64,000 nucleotides of DNA, from positions 1-64,000 of the forward strand of contig JAUJYZ010000631.1 of the NCBI GenBank assembly GCA_033675265.1, read 5' to 3'. This document shows positions 58,401-63,932 of the stretch, one piece after another (the first letter of the stretch is position 1; each line of letters begins with the position of its first letter). The stretch comes from Actinostola sp. cb2023. Its lineage: Eukaryota; Cnidaria; Anthozoa; Actiniaria; Actinostolidae. The notes beneath the pieces were generated by a model. The model searched no databases, was not told the DNA's origin, and saw only the letters and a list, made by a program, of their open reading frames with translations. A program made the position numbers and the translations under genes.

Positions 58401-61400
58401 TAACAATGCCAATCCATCAAAATTGCCGACTGACACACCAAAGACTAGCTTCCTGGTATACTATCAAGAAAACCCACGCTACAATCTTAACTTGCATTGC
58501 CGAGTCATTTTATTTTTCCGACAATTTTGTGTTTCATTTTTGTCTAAGATTCAAAATAAGACGCTTTTTATAACTTTTCTTAGTACTGTAATTGTGGGTA
58601 TATATAATCCACTAATGGACCACCGAACTGACTCATTTGAATACAGCCAGGGTTAATAACTACGTCAACGACGACGATGATCTCGTTCTTAAAATAACAA
58701 CAGGAACCGCGAGTCCTTATGAAGGATTTAAGGTTCCTTTAAAGGCGGCGTTCAAGTCTTTTCAATGGAAATAATTGAGGTTGAAAATTTCAAAATACCT
58801 GTTAAAACCAAAACTAATCAGAGATTGATGCAACATTTTACTAGCTTCGAGGATTTACTTCATAGAAGAAAAGAACTTGGCTTCGTGCTTCTGTGCCAAC
58901 TGCACGAAATTCACCATCACCATAATCGTAGAATAAAAGGCAAACAAAAAACGACAATTATTAAGTCATCATGTTTTTGCTGCGTTTTGCAAGCAAGAAA
59001 AGCTCGTGCTGATTTGAGAACAATGTTATTTCACCTCGCATAACACTATTAATCCACTGTCAAATTGACTCTCAGCCGTCAAATGAGGTGAAAAAATATA
59101 AATTAAATATTGATCAATTTGGTTAAATTCCTTTTAAAATTACCTTCAGTCGTGAGGCCTTTTCCTCAGGGTTACTGCTCAAGAGATTTTCATTTAACTC
59201 ATCTTCAACATTCACCAAAAACGACTTAACTTCACTCAAGGATTGCTGATACTGCGAGTGAAAAGATAGGTTTATTTCGAGGTTGTCTTTAGCTGCAAGA
59301 GCGTCTTTGTAAGATTCCTCAAACCGAGTGTTTAGTGCATCTTCAGAGCATGTGGCAAATGTGGGTTTCTTGTCTTCAACCGCCTCCATCAGAGTTTTGA
59401 AGATCTTTAGTTGGTCATCTAAGCGCTGGGGATAATCAAAACAAGGACAGCTGTATTTGAGTGTGTTGATAATGCATATTATTATACTCGCTTATTTGTG
59501 GAATAAGAGGAGGATTAACTTCCTTGCTAGACAATTCCAATGTACATTTGTATAAATAATAACATTACCATGCAAAATACGAACAATCACCGTATTGAAA
59601 TGTAAATCAAACACCAGTCGAAATCCTGTATGAGAGAAAGCATTAGAGGGGAGGGGTGAGATGTCAAGCTTCCTGATCAACTGTTATTAAAATAGAGCTT
59701 AAAAAAGTTGAAGAATGGAAATCACAAATTTAATGGGATTTGAATGGATGATTGACAGTCATGCTCGCAAAACCAAGAGGTTGATATTCTAAGGCGAGGG
59801 TTCAAATTATATCTCTAGTTTGGCCGCTGTGATCTTTTCGATTGCGCGCTCTACAAATTTAATTTTTTTTAAAAATCCATTTTTATGCCTTTTACGAAGG
59901 AACTCTCCATTTATTTCTGATTCCACTGGGATGAGTATTCAACCATTTATTTCTGATTCCACTGGGATGAGTATTCAACCATTTATTTCTCATTCCACTG
60001 GGATGAGTATTCAACCATTTCTTTCTGATTCCACTGGGATGAGTATTCAACCATTTATTTCTCATTCCACTGGGATGAGTATTCAACCATTTCTTTCTGA
60101 TTCCACTGGGATGAGTATTCAACCATTTCTTTCTCATCTATTCTCATTTTAACGTTGTTTTTTTAATTATTCAATCTGACCGTCTTGTTGTCCATGTACA
60201 ATGCGTGATTAACCTTACTTTTGAATGTGTAATCATCACTTTAGATAAGGAACCATGATTTATTCAATTCATTTGACTCAAGGCAAACTCTACTAAACGA
60301 CTGATATCAAGTAAAACTTCCCGTTCGTCTGGGTTTTGGAAGACGCTTACCTCGTATTCCTGGAGCATTTCCTCGACATTCCGACTTTCAGCTTGATTAA
60401 CCTTTTTTATAAGTTCCTCAATCTCCAAAGCTTTGTCTTGAGCCCGCTGAACAGTGGTTTGGTATTGCTGGCTCAACGAATTCTCTTTCTCAAGATCTGC
60501 GTACTTGGTAGATAAGCTCTCTCTGCACTGCTGCCATCGTTGGTTTAAAATACGTAGTTTCTCCTGTAAGACGTCTTTTTCATCGTCTGGTAAACATGAC
60601 AGGAGACCTTCGCCTGCTTCGTTTGTCTGGTCGAGACTGTCTTCACTGAGTTGTTGCAGCAAGTCCTTCAAAAAAAGATGTACGCAGTAGTTAGTGTTGG
60701 ACCCAGACTCCCCCAGACAGGAAACATTAACGAGTGTTTTCAAATTGATGGGTGGTCTGGAATATGTAGAACAACCTAACGATTACTCAACGGAACAACC
60801 TAACGATTACTCAGCGAAACGGTCTACTGATTACTAACAAGGAAACGGAATTTCCAAATACTATGCGGGAACGTATATCACAATGGCTTTCAGGCAATAA
60901 CTTCTTAGGCCTAGTTCAGACGTCGTGCTAATCATGGACCGTTCTCATTTCGAACAATAGATAATGAGGCGGCTTCTTTTGAAGAAATTAAGAACGGCTC
61001 TTGGAAAGTAATAATAATAAATAATAATTTATTCATTTATATTGCGCAAATATCAATCGTACAAATTTTCAAATGCGCATTACAATGGTATGCAATAATA
61101 ATATTAAAAAAAAAGAATAATAATTAAAAAAAAATTGGAAATATAATGATAACATAACTTTGAAGAAAAGATATATATATACGGCGTTTGAACTAGGCCT
61201 TACACATATTCTTATTCTAAAAAAACAACAATGACAAGCGGCTTCTTTTGTCAAATTGATTCAACTCAGACAAGACGTTTGCAAGTCTGATTAATCTTAC
61301 ATTAAATACATCACGACTGTGATTGGTTAACATCACTAGGAAGAAATATCAAATTATGAATGAATCAAACAAGACATCGTCGTTTGATATATTTATTACG

Positions 61401-62901
61401 AATAAAGAAAGTTTGAAGAAAAGTTGTTTTCAGTTTTATACTTCAGGCCATTCAACATAAACCGATCCGCATAACTTGGCTTTTCAACTAACAAATTGGA
61501 ACGATGGAAAATAAAACAGAAAACTGTAAGCTTATCGTTACGATCGATTCAAGGGGGACACACTCTTGTGCAAATTCCGTCATTTTTCAAATGGAAACAT
61601 CTGCAATAAAGATGAATATTTTAACATCCTGAGACAGTTATATGTTTCCGTATTTTGTCAAGAAAATCCTGAAAGTGTTTTACGTAAATTACTGCAGTTC
61701 TCAGTATTATGCGAACTCAGACATTCAAACAGTCTGCTGCAACTTGGTTTTTCGCTGCCGTCAATCAAATTCAAAACTCTAACAAATTCAAAACTAAATA
61801 CATTCTTCGACCAAGTGATCCATAATTTAGCTCAAAATGATATTTGGTTTCCATTTGGTGGGTCTTCTGACTTTTATTTTTAAGTTTACTGATTTTTTAT
61901 GTTGATTGACGGCAGCGAAAAACCAAGTTCCAGCCGACTGCTTGAATGTCTGAGTTCGCATAATACTGAGAATTGCAGTAAGGTTGTTTTTTTTTTGCAA
62001 ATTAAAGTTATGAAGCCTTAGTACTACTGTAAATAATTGAAATGAAGTTCTAAGGACAATACTGAAAATAATTTGTTGTTTGAATTACATGAATGGTGGC
62101 AGTGATAACTTACAGAAAAACATTTCACTGTAAGTTCATTCTTCTTCTTCATTGCTGTTTATCATCTGATCCGAAGTTGCAAGGCTAGCTCAAGACAGAG
62201 TAATTATGCGATAACAGTTCGCTACATTTACTAAAACCCTTGACAACAACTACAAAGATACAGCGGATAAACATCGAACGATCGCTTTACTAAGATAACG
62301 TACAATGACAAAGTGAACGAAAGTTTCGTTTATACCAAAAACCCAACATTGACGAGATGCAAATGTAGGGTTCTGCAGAAATGTCGAGCACCATGCAGCG
62401 ATTACCTCGGTCAGCGATTGAAGCAGGTGTCGGCCAAAATGTAAATAAACACGGTCAACTTTGATCAAGACAAAATATATATATTGACTCAAAAAACACA
62501 GAAAATATTGATTCAAAAAATACAGAAACTGAAAAATGGCATTAAATATCAATTGTTTTTATAGCTTTCATCTTCATTTTTGTCAAACATGTTTTCTGCG
62601 GTGTCCTAAACTGAATACACAGAGATCAAATATCGATCAATAAACTTTAGGATGCCGAGCAATGAACGTTAGCAAAAACTCAAGTATCTTGAACCAAAAT
62701 TGTAAAACACCAGCCTCTGCTCGCTTCTATCAAACATGATTTTTAGGAACTGACCTCGTTATTGGTGCTGTTTCGCGATTCGTCTTCAACGCAGGGAGCT
62801 GAATCACCGGCTTCAAGTATTTTCAAAAACACAAAATGATCAAATACTATTCCAACGAGAATCAAGAAACACAAAATAAATGCATCAAAGAAAATGTCCA
62901 T
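34232..62901 (-). CDS. Giant spectrin-repeat protein, nesprin/dystonin-like
   Basis: At least 28 coding exons on the minus strand, about 3,300 codons, with good GT-AG junctions. Order from the 5' end: 62901-62755, 60665-60351, 59425-59144, 58181-57849, 57689-57591, 56908-56693, 55782-55468, 54307-53993, 52452-50575, 50494-50003, 49823-49482, 49278-48748, 48622-48226, 47765-47530, 47326-46991, 46714-46382, 46142-45498, 45432-45124, 44842-44525, 44454-44297, 44040-43866, 43136-42813, 42470-42144, 36474-36142, 35973-35911, 35529-35254, 35010-34725, 34402-34232. The product is a long rod of spectrin repeats (helices with motifs like NERWRTL and LNAWMAQVESKL), expected to act in the cytoskeleton. 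A hydrophobic first exon precedes the rod and a 626-residue exon with an acidic disordered stretch interrupts it. I see no CH, EF-hand, GAS2, ZZ or KASH domain, so the family name is only by repeat type. Exon 27 has a 1-nt frameshift and the C-terminus is uncertain. Confidence 0.88.
34470..34680. mobile_element. MITE with internally amplified 17-bp repeat
   Basis: In spectrin intron 27. The right end is GGGAGGTTCGACTG and the left end a diverged inverse (ATCTCCGGCTGCGACC). Between them the unit CGACCACCTCTCGTAAG is repeated about nine times, alternating TAAG, AAAG and similar. Same family as 35597-35697. Confidence 0.7.
34725..35010 (-). CDS. Spectrin-gene exon 27, with 1-nt frameshift
   Basis: 286 nt instead of a multiple of three. 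The 5' part reads IQRISSRSKYLIPN through AKQRWENLSSKVHDL to TERFETL. The 3' part reads DAVTSFVTETELTL to MQLEKLK only in another frame. The switch falls at about 34827. The second frame fits exon 28, while the first would stop there. This is either a sequence error or a real lesion. Donor AAG|GTTCGT is weak. Confidence 0.75.
35254..35529 (-). CDS. Spectrin-gene exon 26
   Basis: 92 codons, phase 0, acceptor GCCATTGCAG, RLDKDRTACSTEEDH to SKLNIYE, donor GAG|GTAAGG. Contains FESRWDNVSKTTQTRR and YRTFVEWLDETEKAL. Confidence 0.9.
35597..35697. mobile_element. 101-bp MITE, CAGTCGAACCTCC ends
   Basis: Starts CAGTCGAACCTCC and ends GGAGGTTCAACTG with an inverted GTAAGC-type interior. It sits in the intron between spectrin exons 25 and 26. 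No clear target duplication. Confidence 0.75.
35911..35973 (-). CDS. Spectrin-gene exon 25 (21-codon micro-exon)
   Basis: 21 codons, phase 0, EMQEDVQRHSVDVHTVLRLC, acceptor TTTGTCAG, donor GAG|GTAAGC. With exon 26 it makes 113 codons, one repeat. Confidence 0.78.
36142..36474 (-). CDS. Spectrin-gene exon 24
   Basis: 111 codons, phase 0, acceptor TTTCTTTAAG, VYVADIERHESVRSR to QQKYQELK, donor AAG|GTAATT. Contains VNERWRTLCQQL and LNAWMAQVESKL, among the clearest spectrin motifs in the gene. Confidence 0.92.
36539..36543. repeat. Target-site duplication AAGAT, left
   Basis: Identical to the 5 bases after the third LTR (42110-42114). Confidence 0.85.
36544..37161 (+). repeat. LTR 1 (618 bp)
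   Basis: Perfect terminal inverted TGTGACG/CGTCACA. Contains a TATATAAAG box near 36682 and AATAAA at 37067-37072, as expected for U3 and R. Carries two copies of a 16-bp GACAAGAAAGACGAAG repeat. Confidence 0.93.
37167..37183 (+). promoter_or_regulatory. Primer binding site, copy 1 (tRNA-Leu type)
   Basis: TGGTGTCAGAAGTGGGA lies five bases after LTR 1. It is complementary to the CCCACTTCTGACA-CCA end known for animal tRNA-Leu(CAA). Copy 2 has the same site at 39638-39654. Confidence 0.8.
37267..38370 (+). pseudogene. Gag (copy 1), fused to residual RT out of frame
   Basis: ATG at 37267. Features in order: an acidic N-part beginning EVPYEELELEQLRLEC, a charged Glu/Arg coiled-coil-like stretch (37560-37710), and a capsid-like part with IEDYFRIFEMTARAQ and YRYKFRNSEKEPDEDFVQWV. 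This pattern resembles SCAN-type Gag of Gmr1-like Ty3/Gypsy elements. From about 38190 the frame enters RT sequence in the wrong frame and ends at 38370. The zinc knuckle is missing. Confidence 0.8.
38189..38903 (+). pseudogene. Residual RT end and RNase H (copy 1), frameshifted
   Basis: Begins in the RT palm/thumb region (KCKIAMPVTEFMGHKVG) and FLGLAGYYRKFIPNF. RNase H follows with QVDASERGLGA, EKECLAIVW and QTDHNPL, ending DALSRA and a stop. A 2-base loss near 38395 (CAGAGAGCAG versus CAGAGAGAGCAG in copy 2) separates the RT part from RNase H. The PPT and LTR follow directly, with no integrase. Confidence 0.85.
38972..38982 (+). promoter_or_regulatory. Polypurine tract, copy 1
   Basis: AAGGGGGAAGG directly precedes LTR 2. 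The same tract precedes LTR 3 at 41449-41459. Confidence 0.85.
38983..39632 (+). repeat. LTR 2 (650 bp, middle)
   Basis: Same as LTR 1 but with four 16-bp GACAAGAAAGACGAAG units, which explains the extra 32 bp. Serves as 3' LTR of the first internal region and 5' LTR of the second. Confidence 0.93.
39738..40845 (+). pseudogene. Gag (copy 2), frameshifted
   Basis: Same Gag as copy 1 with one extra Asp codon (GATGAT near 39916). An extra A near 40152 creates a stop at 40158-40160. The capsid-like part continues in the correct frame to the same RT junction. Confidence 0.8.
40664..41380 (+). pseudogene. Residual RT end and RNase H (copy 2), uninterrupted
   Basis: Open from the RT fragment through RNase H to the stop at 41378-41380, so this copy lacks the 2-base loss of copy 1. 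The RT active-site YxDD region is absent because of the shared internal deletion, and it is in a different frame from Gag. Confidence 0.85.
41460..42109 (+). repeat. LTR 3 (650 bp)
   Basis: Same length and 16-bp repeat number as LTR 2. Ends 34 bases from spectrin exon 23. Confidence 0.93.
42110..42114. repeat. Target-site duplication AAGAT, right
   Basis: Identical to the 5 bases before the first LTR. No AAGAT flanks the middle LTR. Confidence 0.85.
42144..42470 (-). CDS. Spectrin-gene exon 23
   Basis: 109 codons, phase 0, VIGREFDERRPQLEN to QADTVFQ, donor CAG|GTCAGC. Contains VSSLCSLWQNVCRTL and LTDWLRTVESSV. The retrotransposon array starts 34 bases beyond the exon end. Confidence 0.9.
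42813..43136 (-). CDS. Spectrin-gene exon 22
   Basis: 108 codons, phase 0, MCQNDVTAHRQEYET to RELEAMK, donor AAG|GTAGGT. Contains VTKRWILLTNRITN and LREWQQYSIQMENIMVWL. A LINE fragment lies directly upstream of the acceptor. Confidence 0.9.
43143..43560 (-). mobile_element. 3' end of an L2/CR1-like LINE
   Basis: On the minus strand the sequence codes IPRPQTEALKK, then after a 1-base slip in an A-run, SFVYRGACLWNSLP and a stop at about 43298-43296. This is the conserved C-terminus of ORF2 in L2/CR1-type elements. A 3' UTR follows with a (CATT)n tail at 43143-43166. The copy is 5'-truncated and lies in the intron upstream of spectrin exon 22. Confidence 0.8.
43720..43862. repeat. CAT/ATC microsatellite
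   Basis: Imperfect CATCAT/CACCAT repeats next to the donor of spectrin exon 21. Open frames in it are low-complexity artefacts. Confidence 0.93.
43866..44040 (-). CDS. Spectrin-gene exon 21
   Basis: Completes an Arg codon from phase 2 and reads LMEKYKEYLNSQARK to EHFEYVK, donor AAG|GTATGA. Contains FLQWMDSLESRSG (helix A). A CAT-rich microsatellite touches the donor side. Confidence 0.87.
44297..44454 (-). CDS. Spectrin-gene exon 20
   Basis: 52 codons plus two bases, DFYDQHERCRREFDQ to PLWRTSC, donor GCAG|GTACGA, phase 2. With exon 21 it totals 111 codons, one repeat split by an added intron. Confidence 0.86.
44525..44842 (-). CDS. Spectrin-gene exon 19
   Basis: 106 codons, phase 0, QLSCDANDSKSKLEAL to KKDFAVM, donor ATG|GTACGT. 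Contains LGRRWDTLQTRVKSKL, a classical helix-C start. Confidence 0.9.
45124..45432 (-). CDS. Spectrin-gene exon 18
   Basis: 103 codons, phase 0, SIEQEIDLHREQMSS to ESFEDLE, donor GAG|GTGTGT. A repeat without a strong Trp motif. Confidence 0.87.
45498..46142 (-). CDS. Spectrin-gene exon 17, two repeats
   Basis: 215 codons, phase 0, AMKGFLVTQKQSVDN to QQLEICQ, donor CAG|GTAACG. Twice the usual exon length and two helix-C/A cycles (EDRWSELTTKVDEYEVWLDS and EIWKQFRSACADLVSWIE), so an intron between two repeats is missing here. Confidence 0.92.
46382..46714 (-). CDS. Spectrin-gene exon 16
   Basis: 111 codons, phase 0, DISEGLESKKDTLDS to AIALEDVK, donor AAG|GTAAAG. Contains MARWSEFQSLYAELKTINEW. 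A 23-bp minisatellite lies in the intron upstream. Confidence 0.9.
46790..46900. repeat. 23-bp intronic minisatellite
   Basis: Unit GGAGAGATGATGATAGGCGTA with AT, about 4.5 copies with small changes, in the intron between spectrin exons 15 and 16. Confidence 0.9.
46991..47326 (-). CDS. Spectrin-gene exon 15
   Basis: 112 codons, phase 0, QYQADIESHYATKDR to RLEKFK, donor AAA|GTAAGT. Contains LDENWTELWALLED and ADLDAWFTEAMR. Confidence 0.9.
47530..47765 (-). CDS. Spectrin-gene exon 14
   Basis: Starts phase 1 (G plus CG gives Ala, reading ANPELQTCVTELKELW) and ends phase 0 at AQLDNLK with donor AAG|GTAAAG. Contains WREYQGGMDDLVDWL. Confidence 0.88.
48033..48193. repeat. Intronic foldback element
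   Basis: The left arm begins ATGGTCAACGCTTTAGC and the right arm ends GCTAAGCGTTGACCAT. Arms of about 58 bp are near-perfect inverse copies. It lies in the intron between spectrin exons 13 and 14 and may be the core of a larger MITE starting near 47850. Confidence 0.8.
48226..48622 (-). CDS. Spectrin-gene exon 13
   Basis: 132 codons plus one base, starting TFSRNIFTRTSRLDM. Donor ACAG|GTTAGT in phase 1, one of only two non-phase-0 junctions. Contains LQWKSFEESLSKLTTWL. With exon 14 it makes 211 codons, two repeats. Confidence 0.88.
48748..49278 (-). CDS. Spectrin-gene exon 12, repeat plus Pro/Ser/Arg linker
   Basis: 177 codons, phase 0, ILQSYATMHQCTLDF to EVRLQQF, donor CAG|GTATTC. After LNKRWDRQRPLIRSRE comes a linker of about 80 residues rich in SP and RS motifs (ELSPKTPSPSRRRS), then EFSEWLTSQECDF, a new helix A. 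The linker is a likely hinge and phosphorylation target. Confidence 0.88.
49482..49823 (-). CDS. Spectrin-gene exon 11
   Basis: 114 codons, phase 0, from FLLGETRHQQARLDD to LELLKFL, donor CTG|GTAAGT, acceptor CTGTTTTTAG. A repeat without an obvious central Trp. Confidence 0.82.
50003..50494 (-). CDS. Spectrin-gene exon 10
   Basis: 164 codons, phase 0, ALCVEMCRQQGRID to LTEQLQRIQ, donor CAG|GTTAGT. A repeat with VNNLWKELQERAAS, then a short acidic linker (NGTDDDNFSSQ) before the next helix, so longer than the standard exon. Confidence 0.88.
50575..52452 (-). CDS. Spectrin-gene exon 9, 626 codons with acidic disordered insert
   Basis: Phase 0 to 0 (acceptor CTGTTTCAG, donor GTG|GTACGT). The first 75 or so and the last 60 or so residues are helical and repeat-like (LVEDLKAREGNLV and FVVEVEKLLEKLRVIE). 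Between them is a long Ser/Asp/Glu/Asn-rich stretch with few hydrophobics and almost no Trp or Cys, expected to be disordered. It holds many acidic Ser sites (for example DDSLAKLS and SDDESPGK) that could be casein-kinase-2 targets. The exon is about six times the size of its neighbours and uninterrupted. Confidence 0.9.
52453..53992. other. Spectrin intron 8
   Basis: No gene. Mostly AT-rich unique sequence plus the foldback element at 53394-53591. Confidence 0.6.
53394..53591. mobile_element. MITE/foldback with AAGCCGCAT ends
   Basis: The left end AAGCCGCATGCTACACGAGC and the right end TTCGTGTAGATGCGGCTT are inverse copies with a 1-base indel and two mismatches. The interior repeats CCTTGACAAGGAA several times. 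TTAA occurs at both ends (53388-53391, 53590-53593) and may be the target duplication. Confidence 0.7.
53993..54307 (-). CDS. Spectrin-gene exon 8
   Basis: 105 codons, phase 0, EFSDEVDVRVTDFES to ERHEKLQ, donor CAG|GTATGG. Last exon of the N-terminal block of about six repeats. Confidence 0.88.
54308..55467. other. Spectrin intron 7
   Basis: About 1.16 kb, AT-rich. I see no gene or clear repeat. Confidence 0.5.
55468..55782 (-). CDS. Spectrin-gene exon 7
   Basis: 105 codons, phase 0, MLRDNLELQQAIVSAV to ELDIVKFK, donor AAG|GTTAGT. Contains WHEFDSGLTGASDWLS, helix A of the next repeat. Confidence 0.9.
55920..56275 (+). mobile_element. SINE-like element with tRNA-type B box
   Basis: TCTCCCAGCGGGAGG is followed by GTCGTGGGTTCAATCCC, a tRNA anticodon-arm to T-arm remnant with a perfect B-box core. 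A GC-richer body of about 280 bp runs to the AATAAACTGA near 56262. It lies in the intron between spectrin exons 6 and 7, antisense to the gene. The A-box part is missing or truncated. Confidence 0.5.
56313..56660. repeat. CATC/ATC compound microsatellite
   Basis: About 350 bp of CATCATCATCCAAT variants, ending 33 bases before spectrin exon 6. Two frames are open through it and read His/Ser/Ile-rich, which is low complexity. Confidence 0.93.
56693..56908 (-). CDS. Spectrin-gene exon 6
   Basis: 72 codons, phase 0, ILEKQLNNLLQHCDK to DELQSSYM, donor ATG|GTAAGT. Contains LWKWQEYQVEMES, a typical helix-A motif of the following repeat. Confidence 0.88.
57370..57441 (-). tRNA. tRNA-like sequence (pseudogene or SINE head)
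   Basis: 72 nt with a 7-bp acceptor stem (GCCTCGG with TCGAGGC), D arm GCTC...GAGC with AGTAGGTA loop, and T arm with TTCGAAT loop. A T-run follows. The anticodon stem has a T-T mismatch and no clean U33, so the anticodon is unclear and I doubt it is a working tRNA. It lies in the intron between spectrin exons 5 and 6, same strand. Confidence 0.45.
57591..57689 (-). CDS. Spectrin-gene exon 5 (short)
   Basis: 33 codons, phase 0, VLSTEVSSLYGSVDS to SPAKERE, donor GAG|GTATTT. With exon 6 it adds to 105 codons, one repeat, so an extra intron has split a one-repeat exon. Confidence 0.8.
57849..58181 (-). CDS. Spectrin-gene exon 4
   Basis: 111 codons, phase 0, ELQDEFDEKMAM to ENLRESYE, donor GAA|GTAAGT. 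Contains LREKWSSLRCIIA, a helix-C start. Confidence 0.9.
58182..59143. other. Spectrin intron 3
   Basis: Unique sequence. Short open frames on the + strand at 58363-58656 and 58765-59043 have no recognisable domain. I call no gene. Confidence 0.45.
59144..59425 (-). CDS. Spectrin-gene exon 3
   Basis: 94 codons, phase 0, from RLDDQLKIFKTLME to EEKASRLK, donor AAG|GTAATT. A diverged repeat with little Trp. Helical pattern retained. Confidence 0.85.
59426..60350. other. Spectrin intron 2, with 36-bp minisatellite
   Basis: No gene. It contains the minisatellite listed separately. The rest is AT-rich. Confidence 0.5.
59907..60136. repeat. 36-bp minisatellite, about 6.4 copies
   Basis: Unit beginning CATTTATTTCTGATTCCACT and ending GGGATGAGTATTCAAC, with alternating ATTTATT/ATTTCTT and GATT/CATT variants. 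Because 36 is divisible by three, it leaves false open frames on both strands (12-residue repeats). Confidence 0.93.
60351..60665 (-). CDS. Spectrin-gene exon 2
   Basis: 105 codons, phase 0 to 0, acceptor TTTTTTTGAAG, donor GAG|GTAAGC. Starts DLLQQLSEDSL and includes LNQRWQQCRESLS, the W-containing helix-C start of a spectrin repeat. Confidence 0.9.
60666..62754. other. Spectrin intron 1
   Basis: Over 2 kb with a long inverted repeat (61689-61981). A roughly 257-bp AT-rich insertion (60981-61237) is bracketed by the direct repeat GCGGCTTCTTTT (60969-60980 and 61238-61249), probably a short non-LTR insertion. I cannot exclude a small missed exon. Confidence 0.5.
61689..61981. repeat. Long inverted repeat, arms about 80 bp
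   Basis: Left arm 61689-61768 (starts TTACTGCAGTTCTCAG, ends CCGTCAATCAA). Right arm 61902-61981 is its near-perfect inverse, with a 133-bp spacer. Foldback or MITE. Confidence 0.85.
62755..62901 (-). CDS. Spectrin-gene exon 1, hydrophobic segment
   Basis: ATG at 62901 in a fair start context (AAGTATGG), then a hydrophobic stretch (AFILCFLILVGIVF) of transmembrane length and a short polar tail to NSTNNE. Donor GAG|GTCAGT, phase 0, which fits the phase-0 acceptor of exon 2. An upstream ATG at 62946 is in frame, but the sequence between has an acceptor-like TTTTTTCAG (ending 62929). The exon may therefore begin there with a 5' exon elsewhere, or be internal. Confidence 0.55.
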
Positions 62902-62946
62902 ACTTCTCTTGAACAGAAGATGAAAAAGCTGAAAAAAGGCAATCAT

Positions 62947-63834
62947 TACATTGCACGGAGATTGCAGCGAATCATTGTAGAGTACTAACTGTACTATACT
63001 AAATGTCTAAATATTCAAAGTTAATTATTCAGAAAGAAAATATGCTAATTTACCGAGTACGAGTGATAAAACACTTGTTAAAAACTAATCTTGCCAGGGT
63101 GACAATGTTCATTTAAATTGTAAACATCTTACTAAACTACTAATTGACTTCGTCTTTTCTATTATGAGATTTTAGAACTCGTAGAAAAGTATGAATTAGA
63201 TTATGTTCGGAAATTCAAGTCTTTCCATCCATCCGACATGTTGATTGAATTTCAATCTAAAAACCACTCACCGATTTGTCTTCAACATAAATGCAATAGA
63301 ATACTTTTGGTACAGCATTCATTGTATCTTCATAGTATGGGATATAGAGTAAGATTGATGTTACTATTGATTTGTAGTTCTGTCGAGTGAAACAACTATT
63401 GTAAATAAAACACAGATTCATAATGCATCCAATCATTGACAATTAAAAGTGACTGATTCGAGACCTTTTGTGTTTGGTCTCCTTTTCTCCTTTGCACTAC
63501 TTTATTGTTTTAGTATATAAAAACCGGCGATCGTATACGATGTCTATCTACTATATTTCAGTTTTAGTTGTTCTCTAGGATTGTTGTCGCCAATGCAGTT
63601 GTTGTTGTTCTATTATTATTCTATGTTACTGTAATACATGCAATATTTGAGAAATCCTGTCAACAGTACTATAGTACTCAGTAGCTACGTAGTGTTCATT
63701 CAGTAATAATATACATGAAAGAAATTATCGATTCTGATTGGCTGAGAGCAGTGCAGTTTTTTTTGTGTGGAAATACAGTGTAGAAAAAAGGAAATTCATT
63801 GCAGGTATTTCTCGATGTTGAATAATGCTAAAAC
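62947..63834. other. Region upstream of the first recognised spectrin exon
   Basis: AT-rich, no coding sequence recognised. A TATATAAAAA at 63514-63523 points right on the + strand and is not evidently the promoter of the minus-strand gene. Confidence 0.4.
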
Positions 63835-63932
63835 ATATAGTAATTTTTAAAACGATTACGATACATTTTAATGTTAGTTTTCCAGACAAAACATGTTAAA
63901 ATGTATCGTAATCGTTTTAAAAATTACTATAT
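63835..63932. repeat. Perfect 37-bp inverted repeat (hairpin)
   Basis: Left arm 63835-63871 begins ATATAGTAATTTTTAAAACG. Right arm 63896-63932 is its exact inverse. The spacer is 24 bp. A foldback element near the right window edge. Confidence 0.92.

Noticed and set aside
58363..59043. Two + strand frames in spectrin intron 3
   Set aside because: No domain, no start or splice support, and opposite in strand to the surrounding gene.
59820..60152. 12-residue tandem peptide (ISDSTGMSIQPF) open on the + strand and a matching frame on the - strand
   Set aside because: Explained by a 36-bp intronic minisatellite whose length is divisible by three. Both strands are open at once and it lies between two well-defined spectrin exons.
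63514..63563. TATATAAAAA followed by TCAGTT, a possible + strand promoter
   Set aside because: Spacing of about 45 bases is too long for TATA to initiator and no + strand gene can be seen in the remaining 440 bp.
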